Assembly: GCA_047630175.1 (NCBI GenBank)
Contig: JBLHVI010000053.1
Location: 1 to 20,019, forward strand
Source: UBA4582 sp047630175
GTDB taxonomy: Bacteria > Pseudomonadota > Gammaproteobacteria > Pseudomonadales > Azotimanducaceae
DNA length: 20,019 nt
Direction of reading: 5' to 3'
Shown here piece after piece: positions 14,058-20,019 of this stretch. Numbering within the stretch: the first letter of the stretch is position 1; every line of letters starts with the position of its first letter. Position numbers and translations under genes: made by a program. Under the pieces are notes generated by a model. It saw nothing but the letters and a program-made list of their open reading frames with translations. It did not search any database and was not told the origin of the DNA.

Positions 14058-15053
14058 TTACCCCAGTGTTCCTCCCATCATCTCGATAGCCGCGGTCAAC
14101 GCCTCTCCAAGACTGTCAGGATTAGCTCGGTTCTGGCCAGCGATATCGAACGCTGTACCATGATCCACGGACGTGCGGATAAACGGAATACCCATGGTCG
14201 CTGTGATACTGTCTTCGAAGTTGTGCATCTTAATCGCGATATGGCCTTGATCATGATAAAGCGCTAGTACAGCGTCAAACTCGCCATTCACAGCCCGATA
14301 GAATATCGAGTCGGCGGGATAAGGGCCCACTACATCGAGCCCTTTTGCACACGCAGCGGCAACTGCTGGGGCAATCTCGTCAATCTCTTCACGACCTAGC
14401 ATGCCACCCTCGCCACCGTGAGGATTCAACGCAGCCACAGCGATTCGCGGTCGTCGACCTTGCCAAGCACTAAGACATTCATGGGTCAGTTGCAACTTGT
14501 CAACAATCACGGGCGTGCGAACGTAGGCCACTGCCTCCGCTAAAGGCTTATGTGTCGACAGATGTGCAACTTTTAAACCGCGCGTCATGAGCAGTGTCGC
14601 CGTCAATGTCGATGAGGTCATTCTCGAAAGAATTTCTTGATGGCCGATATCACCGATGTAGCCTGCCGCATGAACCGCTTCTTTGTTGATGGGGCATGTC
14701 ACGATCGCCTGAATCTCGCCAGCGAGCGCCAAGCGTACAGCGGTCTCAAAGTACTGCACCGCCGCATCACCACAACGTGCTGACACTTGGCCCATCACCA
14801 ATTGTTCAATATCGAACGCGAGCGGCTCAAGTACCTGAATAACATTGGTTTCAATCAACCCATCAATGGACTCGATCCGACGCATAGGAAGATCGATATC
14901 TGCTTGCGCCATAGCCTGGGCCAAACACGCCACACTACCCACAACAAACGGCTGAGCCTGCTCGAAAACGGCAAGACGTTGCAGGGTCTTGACACAGACC
15001 TCAGCACCAACGCCTGCGGGGTCGCCCATAGTAATCGCTAGACGTGGTTTCAT
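14058..15053 (-). CDS. pdxA: PdxA-family 4-phosphohydroxy-L-threonine dehydrogenase
   Basis: At 331 residues this matches PdxA (329 in E. coli). Motifs are ITMGDPAGVG (7-16), TCPINKEA (119-126), GHQE (137-140), STHKPL (166-171) and NPHGGEGG (210-217). ALYHDQGHIAIK (264-275) and TSVDHGTAFDIAG (about 294-306) complete the set. Metal-ligand histidines are expected at H168, H212 and H267. PdxA oxidises 4-phosphohydroxythreonine in pyridoxal phosphate synthesis. The MGDPAGVG-type N-terminus and the absence of surA and ksgA, its usual neighbours, leave open the catabolic PdxA2 (threonate or erythronate phosphate) subfamily. ATG 15053 follows GGAGACCCGCG. It is last in a leftward run with an alpha/beta hydrolase and a VOC protein, and gene order does not settle the role. 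Confidence 0.88.
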   Translation of the reverse strand: MKPRLAITMGDPAGVGAEVCVKTLQRLAVFEQAQPFVVGSVACLAQAMAQADIDLPMRRIESIDGLIETNVIQVLEPLAFDIEQLVMGQVSARCGDAAVQYFETAVRLALAGEIQAIVTCPINKEAVHAAGYIGDIGHQEILSRMTSSTLTATLLMTRGLKVAHLSTHKPLAEAVAYVRTPVIVDKLQLTHECLSAWQGRRPRIAVAALNPHGGEGGMLGREEIDEIAPAVAAACAKGLDVVGPYPADSIFYRAVNGEFDAVLALYHDQGHIAIKMHNFEDSITATMGIPFIRTSVDHGTAFDIAGQNRANPDSLGEALTAAIEMMGGTLG

Positions 15054-15118
15054 CGCGGGTCTCCGGTTAGAAAGCGTGTCGCTATGAGCTTAACACCATG
15101 CGCTCAATAATCTGTCAG

Positions 15119-16009
15119 CTATTGCTTCAGTAGGTATTGCGCCACCACTTTTGGTGCTTGCATGGGCATAAAGTGAGTCAACTCTGGTAAATAAATATCC
15201 TCAGCGTCTGGAAACAATGCAGCGAGACCTGGGTAGGTTGGTGACAAACTGAAGTTCATTTCAGTACGGGGGCCGTCTTGACGAAATGCACGCAGCACGG
15301 TCACAGGCATGACTACGCGGTCTAGCTCCCCGTATAGATCATGACTGCCGCTACCCATGTAGATCGCCGCCTCGACCGTTGGCGGGCATGCCAATACAAA
15401 ACCTTCACCCGCCGTGCTCGGCAACAAACCATATTCGCAATAATCTTGTAACACGGCGTCTTGCCAAACGGCAAAACTACCTCGACCAGTAAAATTAGCG
15501 ACCATTGCAGCAACACTGTCAAACTGATTGCGACGTTTCGCTACAGGATGGCGCCCCTTCTCATCAAGAAAATTAGCCTGCTGGTTGGTATTTGTATTGT
15601 AGAACTCAGGGTCCATAATTACTGGGTCAATTAATACCAGACGTCGAAAACGTTCGGGCATAAGTGCCGCAGCGTGAGTCAAGCAATAGCCACCCAGTGA
15701 GTGCCCTGCTGCGACCAAATCATGGAGCCCCAACGCTTCAACAAAGCCCGCAAGATCGGTGCTCAGCTGCTCCCAAGTAATGGGCCCCGTATTATCACTT
15801 CGCCCATGACCACGCATCTCTACCGCGATAATGTGGCGGCTCGGCAGATGTCGAATAGTTTGGTCCCAACAGCGTGCATGAAAGCCAGTAGCATGAACCA
15901 ACAGCGTTGTGCCCTGCTCAGCGTATGCTTTGCCCCATTCGAACCAGCATAGGTTTATATCACCTACCTGTGTGTAATGTTCCGTGCAGTCTTGCAAAGG
16001 TGCGTTCAA
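15119..16009 (-). CDS. Alpha/beta hydrolase
   Basis: From TTG at 16009 the product has 296 residues. Visible are the oxyanion region LVHATGFHARCW (about 37-48), EMRGHGRSD (about 64-72), nucleophile S104 in AAGHSLGGY, and the catalytic histidine in ELTHFMPM (H279). The frame stays open upstream to ATG 16192, but that would put an unconserved, arginine-rich extension inside the VOC gene. Family N-termini start near YTQVGDINLCWFEWG, so the TTG with a weak GAGAC upstream is the likelier start. ATG 16120 and ATG 16135 are alternatives. The substrate is unknown; the fold covers esterases, haloalkane and epoxide hydrolases and lyases. It lies 55 bp after the VOC gene and 65 bp before pdxA. Confidence 0.85.
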   Translation of the reverse strand: MNAPLQDCTEHYTQVGDINLCWFEWGKAYAEQGTTLLVHATGFHARCWDQTIRHLPSRHIIAVEMRGHGRSDNTGPITWEQLSTDLAGFVEALGLHDLVAAGHSLGGYCLTHAAALMPERFRRLVLIDPVIMDPEFYNTNTNQQANFLDEKGRHPVAKRRNQFDSVAAMVANFTGRGSFAVWQDAVLQDYCEYGLLPSTAGEGFVLACPPTVEAAIYMGSGSHDLYGELDRVVMPVTVLRAFRQDGPRTEMNFSLSPTYPGLAALFPDAEDIYLPELTHFMPMQAPKVVAQYLLKQ

Positions 16010-16064
16010 AACTTGTCTCGGCTCTGATTGTCTTTCGATGATTTTAAAAAAACTAACAAGACCC

Positions 16065-16499
16065 TCAAGCCTTGAACAATTCTGTCTCGATATCCTTAAA
16101 ACCCTTAAACTCCAGCGCATTACCGCTTGGGTCATGGAAGAACATCGTCGCTTGCTCACCCGGAAGCCCAGCAAAGCGGATATGCGGTTCAATTACGAAG
16201 GTAATAGCAGCAGCTTTGAGGCGAGCGGCAAGTGCCGCCCAGTTTGCCATATCCAATACCACACCGAAGTGTGGAATCGGCACTGCGTGACCATCCACTG
16301 AATTAGTCGGTGCTGGGCTCCTGATTGGCATACCTTGCACTTCATGGCACACCAATTGATGCCCGAACAAGTCAAGATCAACCCACTGATCACTGCTGCG
16401 ACCGACTTCGCAGCCTAGTACGTCAACATAGAATTGCCGCGCAAGTTTTACATCATGAACAACGATGGCCAAATGAAAAGGCGTTAGTATTTGACTCAT
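16065..16499 (-). CDS. VOC-family protein (extradiol dioxygenase/glyoxalase-like)
   Basis: This single-module VOC protein has 144 residues. Likely metal ligands are H9 (TPFHLAIVVHD), H77 (IPHFGVVLD) and E130 in FHDPSGNALEFKGF. The pattern fits COG3565, predicted small dioxygenases of the VOC superfamily, whose substrates are unknown. It is cytosolic. The start at ATG 16499 matches the family N-terminus, though the upstream ribosome binding site is weak. It lies between the desaturase and the hydrolase on the same strand. The hairpin at 16541-16564 may separate it partly from the desaturase transcript. Confidence 0.88.
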   Translation of the reverse strand: MSQILTPFHLAIVVHDVKLARQFYVDVLGCEVGRSSDQWVDLDLFGHQLVCHEVQGMPIRSPAPTNSVDGHAVPIPHFGVVLDMANWAALAARLKAAAITFVIEPHIRFAGLPGEQATMFFHDPSGNALEFKGFKDIETELFKA

Positions 16500-16540
16500 A
16501 AACTATTTTATCAAACTGTAATGCTCCGGACAGACAAACG

Positions 16541-16564
16541 CTGTGATCGCATAAGCGATTACAG
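16541..16564. repeat. Stem-loop across the desaturase stop
   Basis: CTGTGATCGC (16541-16550) pairs with GCGATTACAG (16555-16564) over the loop ATAA: ten pairs including one G-T. It overlaps the desaturase stop codon (16559-16561). In the minus direction it is followed by CGTTTGTCTG, only weakly U-rich, so partial termination or 3'-end protection is more likely than a full terminator. Confidence 0.5.
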
Positions 16565-17440
16565 CCCGCCAAACTCACATCCTTTGCGGGCTAATATAGG
16601 CTGCAGCTCGCGAAATGCTGCGGGCGTTTTACTCAAAGGGATACGCGGGTATAAATGGTGAATGATATGATACTGCATTCCCATCGACCAGATATTGCCC
16701 AGATAACTTTTGAAAGCACGAGTTTCTCGATAACGACCCTGCTCTAGTCCGGGATGGTGAGGTGCCCAGCTTAAATAATACTGGATGTAAGTAGAAGCAA
16801 TATGCTTAGGAAGCCACCAAAGCAAGGCCACCTCGATGGCATAACCGCTCCAGGCCATTGAAAAAAGTATCAAAAAATACGCCAAGTTATACAGCAAAGC
16901 GTCGATCATGATGTGACCCATACCTGTCCTCTGCAAAGCAGCCGGGTAGGCCTCTGCACTAAGTGAACCTGGCTGTCGTCGCATCAAGCTGTTCTTGAAG
17001 AACGCAAAATTGTTTGTCGCATGTACAGAATAGTCAGGATCCAGAGCTGGATCGTTAGTGTGGTGGTGATGCTCAAAGTGCGTATAGCGCAATACGCGAA
17101 AAGCCTGCAGTGGAATTACTGATACATGCCCAACAAGTTCGTTGAGCCATCGTAACGGATGCCCTTTCCGAGCAATAATGTTGTGCTGGGCTTCGTGGGA
17201 CGGCAAATAGCATAACATTACATTCAGCGTTGCTAGCGGAAATCCAACCCACAACGGCATTATATCCAGCATCACCAGTGGCCAAAGCATAAGCCACATC
17301 ATGCAATTTAGCAGCCCCCAAACAACAGCTACCCAGGGTACTTTATGCATGTACTTGCCAGCAATCTTGCGCTCCATAGCATCAAGTTCTGCCGGAGAGA
17401 GCGTATCCCATTCAAGCGCAGTGTTGGTAACGGTGGTCAT
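16559..17440 (-). CDS. Membrane fatty acid desaturase family protein
   Basis: The 293 residues carry the three histidine boxes of the membrane di-iron desaturase/hydroxylase family: HEAQH (82-86), HFEHHHH (121-127) and HIIHH (258-262). Hydrophobic segments at about 35-78 and 180-215 give the hairpins that span the inner membrane. The expected role is oxygen-dependent double-bond insertion into lipid acyl chains; a carotenoid or other hydroxylase is less likely but not excluded. The frame extends to TTG 17458, but ATG 17440 overlaps the upstream small gene's TGA as ATGA. That overlap supports both the start and translational coupling. It lies divergent from a decayed TetR-type gene, the usual position for a desaturase regulator. 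Confidence 0.9.
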   Translation of the reverse strand: MTTVTNTALEWDTLSPAELDAMERKIAGKYMHKVPWVAVVWGLLNCMMWLMLWPLVMLDIMPLWVGFPLATLNVMLCYLPSHEAQHNIIARKGHPLRWLNELVGHVSVIPLQAFRVLRYTHFEHHHHTNDPALDPDYSVHATNNFAFFKNSLMRRQPGSLSAEAYPAALQRTGMGHIMIDALLYNLAYFLILFSMAWSGYAIEVALLWWLPKHIASTYIQYYLSWAPHHPGLEQGRYRETRAFKSYLGNIWSMGMQYHIIHHLYPRIPLSKTPAAFRELQPILARKGCEFGGL

Positions 17441-17634
17441 GGCTTTACCCACACCCAACTGCCGCGAAACTGAGCCATTAACCCCAAGCAGCCTGCAGCG
17501 AGCAAGCCTACATAGATATTTTCGAGGCCCGTAACCGCTATACTAAGGCTGTCCATTACTTGAGCGATCAATGGCGCAAGAAAGCCCAGACTAAATACCA
17601 GTGGGGAAAACAGTATTCCGATCAATGTTTTAAT
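17437..17634 (-). CDS. Small two-helix membrane protein coupled to the desaturase
   Basis: The protein has 65 residues if translation starts at ATT 17634, or 62 from TTG 17625. Two hydrophobic helices (about 5-25 and 37-55) flank a short loop; the C-terminus is RGSWVWVKP. AAGGAG at 17641-17646 is six bases from the ATT but 15 from the TTG, so the rare ATT start fits the ribosome binding site better and gives an N-terminus beginning KTLIGILFSP. The stop overlaps the desaturase ATG (ATGA), so the two proteins are probably made together and might interact. No family is recognised. Confidence 0.65.
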   Translation of the reverse strand: MKTLIGILFSPLVFSLGFLAPLIAQVMDSLSIAVTGLENIYVGLLAAGCLGLMAQFRGSWVWVKP

Positions 17635-17706
17635 TGAACTCTCCTTACAAGCTGCCTGACGAGGCGACTAATTGGGGTCTCTGTAACAAACTTCGTTTTA
17701 GTTTTG

Positions 17707-17716
17707 CACCATGGTG
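17707..17716. promoter_or_regulatory. Palindrome in the desaturase/TetR intergenic region
   Basis: CACCATGGTG is a perfect 10-bp palindrome lying between the divergent small-membrane-protein/desaturase unit and the TetR-like remnant. TetR regulators bind palindromes in such places, so it may be the old operator. Ten-base palindromes also occur by chance. Confidence 0.25.
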
Positions 17717-17817
17717 TAGACGATATTTGCCATTCCCTTCGATCTTACGCGTCGAGTCGGATGACTGTCAACAACCAGCCTGACGCCAGAACTCAACGTC
17801 AAACAGGGAGCATTGCT

Positions 17818-18468
17818 GTGCAAGAATTACATAAAAGCAATCATCATAGTAATTTAGAAGCCGCCGTGCTGGCCCGTGCTACTGGGATTATCGCCACCAA
17901 GGGCGTTGCCGCACTACCTTTACGGTCAGTGGGCAGACCCAGGGGTTCTCACGGTGCACCGAACCGCCATTTCGCTAACAAGTCCGCATTACTCGCCGCA
18001 CTAGCCACTGATGGCTGGCAACACCTACAGGCGACACTAAATAAAACAGGTCGCGTTAAAACCAAAGGCCCAATCATTCGCCTGAATGCCATGGGCCAAC
18101 GCTTCTTATGTTGGCCTTGGAAAATCGTTCGGCCTTTGGCGCGATAACCCACGCGGATGTCGCACGTGATTCAAATGCGGCGTCAGCCAGCGCTCAGCCC
18201 CACTTCAGCACCGATATTCAGGGCGCTGTTGATGGCGGCCCAGCAAGCAACCGATGCAAATCGCCTAGCACGCCTTTTGTTTACCCATGCTGTGCCGTTT
18301 GGCGCGGCGATTATTTTTCCCAACCCGCCCCTTGTGGGTTCAGGCGAAGATCAGCAACCAGAACATCAGCTAACGCTGCACGCATTTATCGCAGCGGCCA
18401 TGCGCTTAGTTATCCCCATCACTGGGGCCGTCAAAAGAAGTCCTAAAACACCTCGCACCAATCAGTAA
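17818..18468 (+). pseudogene. Frameshifted TetR-family regulator
   Basis: GTG 17818 follows GGGAG at good spacing and starts a TetR-like N-terminus. The HTH reads LRSVGRPRGSHGAPNRHFANK, where intact relatives have a GVSHGAPYRHF pattern, so one residue is missing and Y is replaced by N. Frame 1 then runs into a stop at 18145-18147. The expected continuation (LALENRSAFGAITHADVARD) is in another frame from about 18108, and the rest (FRALLMAAQQATDANRLARLLFTHAVPFGAAIIF) returns to frame 1 from about 18190 to the stop at 18466-18468. Two compensating shifts plus HTH damage suggest decay; sequencing error could explain the shifts alone. It is divergent from the desaturase unit, as DesT-like repressors are. 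Confidence 0.8.
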
Positions 18469-18619
18469 TCATGAGCGCCCAGCCGACTTAAATGCGCCTC
18501 GTACACGACTGCCTTTGTGCGCATCGGGCGTTAGTCCACGTCAGAGCCCTGGCACGGCATGAAATATGCTTGGGATTATTAAGGCAACTGACACCGCGCG
18601 CATGGCAAGGAAAAACACC

Positions 18620-20017
18620 GTGAAACAAAACCCTACCTACAAAACTTGGGAAACAGAAGCACTCGCCAATGACGAGCTATCAGGAGCCAATGACTGGAAG
18701 GCGACTGATGAGACAAAGGAATTCGACTACAAAGTCATCCGTCGACGTCACAAAGAGCTGCGACAACTGATTGATACCGACGACATAGACGGACTGTGCT
18801 ACTACTTAAACGAAGGTATACACGGCAATATGGGCGGCATGGGCGCACCAAAATTGTACACAAAAGCCCAACATGGTACAAAAAATCTAATCAATGACTA
18901 CACCTCGGCCATTGTCGAGGCGCTAAATTTTCTTGCTAATGTGCCTAATCGTACTTTGTCAAAAAAAGCCAAGTTGGACTTATTTCGACGTGTTAGCCTC
19001 GGTTATGGACACACATCCCTGATGCTCAGTGGCGCAGGCTCACTAGGACCTTTCCATTTGGGCGTAGTCAAAACGCTGTTTAACGAGGGCTTGTTGCCAC
19101 GCATTATATCTGGCTCCAGCGCCGGTGCTATCGTCGCAGCACTCATTGGCACGCATAGTAAACATGAGCTCCAAGCACGCTTTCACGACAACATCATGAC
19201 AGCTTTCTTTCGCGACGCCGTCGAGGCCCCGCACCGCGAATCGCCTAATCGCGCACTCGATCAATATGATGTCAAAGCCATGATCGAGGCGCTGATACCA
19301 GACATGACTTTCTTGGAAGCTTTCGAGAAGACTGGTAGATATATCAATATTTCTGTAGCACCCAAAGAAATCATGCAGCGCTCGAGACTGCTGAATGCTG
19401 TGACCTCACCTAACGCTCTAATCCATGAGGCCGTGCTCGCGTCATGCGCTATCCCGGGCCTGTTTCCTGCAGTGACGCTGATGGCGAAAAACAGCAAGGG
19501 CAAACGCAAACCGTATGTATCATCACGTAAGTGGGTTGACGGTTCCGTCAGTGACGACCTGCCAGCCAAACGGCTAGCGAGAATGTATGGCGTTAACCAC
19601 ACCATTAGCAGCCAGGCCAACCCTATGGTGTTGTGGGCAATTCAGGATCCCAACATTCAACAGAATCTGTTCACCCAAATCGGTGCTATTTATCAATCGG
19701 CTGCTCGTGAGTGGTTAAGAGCCGTATACCCCTGGACGATGGAGTTGCTCCGCGACCAGTATCCACTCAACGTTATGGCTCGGGGCGCATTTAGCCTGAT
19801 GACTCAACACTACACATCGGATATCACCATCATGCCGAAAAAACGCCATCGACTGCCATCAAGCCTGATCGCCCGCCTGACACCCCAGCAAACACTTGAT
19901 CTGATCAACGATGGCCAAACGATGACTTGGCCACAGGTAGAGCGTATTCGTATTTGTACCGCTGTCAGTCGATGTCTTGACGAGTTGCTAATCAAGATGG
20001 ATGGCACCATTCGCTGA
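18620..20017 (+). CDS. Patatin-like phospholipase with DUF3336 N-terminal domain
   Basis: The N-terminal DUF3336-like part (about 1-125) has YKVIRRRHKELRQLID and APKLYTKAQHGTKNLINDY-like stretches. The patatin domain then shows the oxyanion loop LSGAGSLGPFHLGV, the nucleophile in ISGSSAGAIVAAL (S167) and the dyad aspartate in KWVDGSVSDDLP (D307). This architecture is shared with yeast Tgl3/4/5 and with bacterial homologues, and predicts a membrane-associated acylglycerol or phospholipid hydrolase. GTG 18620 is chosen because AAGGA lies eight bases upstream; in-frame ATGs at 18602 and 18566 have poorer sites. The length is 465 residues. The TGA at 20015-20017 shares a base with an ATG (20017-20019), so a coupled gene may follow beyond the window. 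Confidence 0.88.
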   Translation: MKQNPTYKTWETEALANDELSGANDWKATDETKEFDYKVIRRRHKELRQLIDTDDIDGLCYYLNEGIHGNMGGMGAPKLYTKAQHGTKNLINDYTSAIVEALNFLANVPNRTLSKKAKLDLFRRVSLGYGHTSLMLSGAGSLGPFHLGVVKTLFNEGLLPRIISGSSAGAIVAALIGTHSKHELQARFHDNIMTAFFRDAVEAPHRESPNRALDQYDVKAMIEALIPDMTFLEAFEKTGRYINISVAPKEIMQRSRLLNAVTSPNALIHEAVLASCAIPGLFPAVTLMAKNSKGKRKPYVSSRKWVDGSVSDDLPAKRLARMYGVNHTISSQANPMVLWAIQDPNIQQNLFTQIGAIYQSAAREWLRAVYPWTMELLRDQYPLNVMARGAFSLMTQHYTSDITIMPKKRHRLPSSLIARLTPQQTLDLINDGQTMTWPQVERIRICTAVSRCLDELLIKMDGTIR

Positions 20018-20019
20018 TG

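Noticed and set aside
16010..16192. N-terminal extension of the alpha/beta hydrolase to ATG 16192
   Set aside because: It would overlap the VOC coding sequence by more than 120 bases and encodes basic sequence unlike any hydrolase N-terminus.
17704..17817. Upstream extension of the TetR-like frame to TTG 17704
   Set aside because: No ribosome binding site, and the residues do not resemble a TetR N-terminus; GTG 17818 has GGGAG at good spacing.

Overview
The window looks like chromosomal DNA of a free-living gammaproteobacterium of moderate GC. Evidence: a 409-residue SerA colinear with the E. coli enzyme, an IlvY-type LysR regulator, a DUF481 outer-membrane protein, and a MetX-family acyltransferase of the kind found in Xanthomonadales. 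Marine or environmental relatives are likely, but that is inference. There are no rRNA or tRNA genes, insertion sequences or CRISPR arrays. Genes are intact and mostly in short transcription units, with one clear exception: a broken TetR-type regulator near 17.8-18.5 kb.

Layout. 1-69 may be the tail of a leftward-entering CDS. 181-951 (-) is a two-module glyoxalase-like protein, divergent from an exported SAM-methyltransferase-fold protein (1074-1841, +). serA follows (2077-3306, +). It converges on a GNAT acetyltransferase (3422-3928, -) that is tightly coupled to a DUF481 beta-barrel protein (3931-4686, -). 4862-7273 (-) encodes a large single-pass membrane protein with a zinc ribbon and a long helical-repeat C-terminus. 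ilvY (7412-8272, -) is divergent from a MetX-family O-acyltransferase (8430-9548, +) that most resembles serine O-succinyltransferases. A 497-bp non-coding stretch follows, densely packed with inverted and tandem repeats and closed by a strong bidirectional terminator. Beyond it lie an acyl-CoA dehydrogenase that appears to lack the usual catalytic glutamate (10046-11176, -), a membrane hybrid histidine kinase (11614-14043, +) and a leftward block from 17634 to 14058. That block holds a small membrane protein, a fatty acid desaturase, a VOC protein, an alpha/beta hydrolase and a PdxA-family dehydrogenase. The decayed TetR gene is divergent from this block. A DUF3336 patatin-like lipase (18620-20017, +) ends the window.

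How the genes may work together. SerA makes the serine precursor, and the MetX-like enzyme may activate serine (or homoserine) for sulfur assimilation. Its divergent regulator is IlvY-like, although ilvC, the usual IlvY target, is not here. The right third is lipid-centred: desaturase, patatin lipase, acyl-CoA dehydrogenase and a TetR gene placed where a desaturase repressor would sit. The most unexplained stretch is the structured non-coding DNA at about 9.60-9.88 kb, which could be a structured RNA or the remains of a repeat element.
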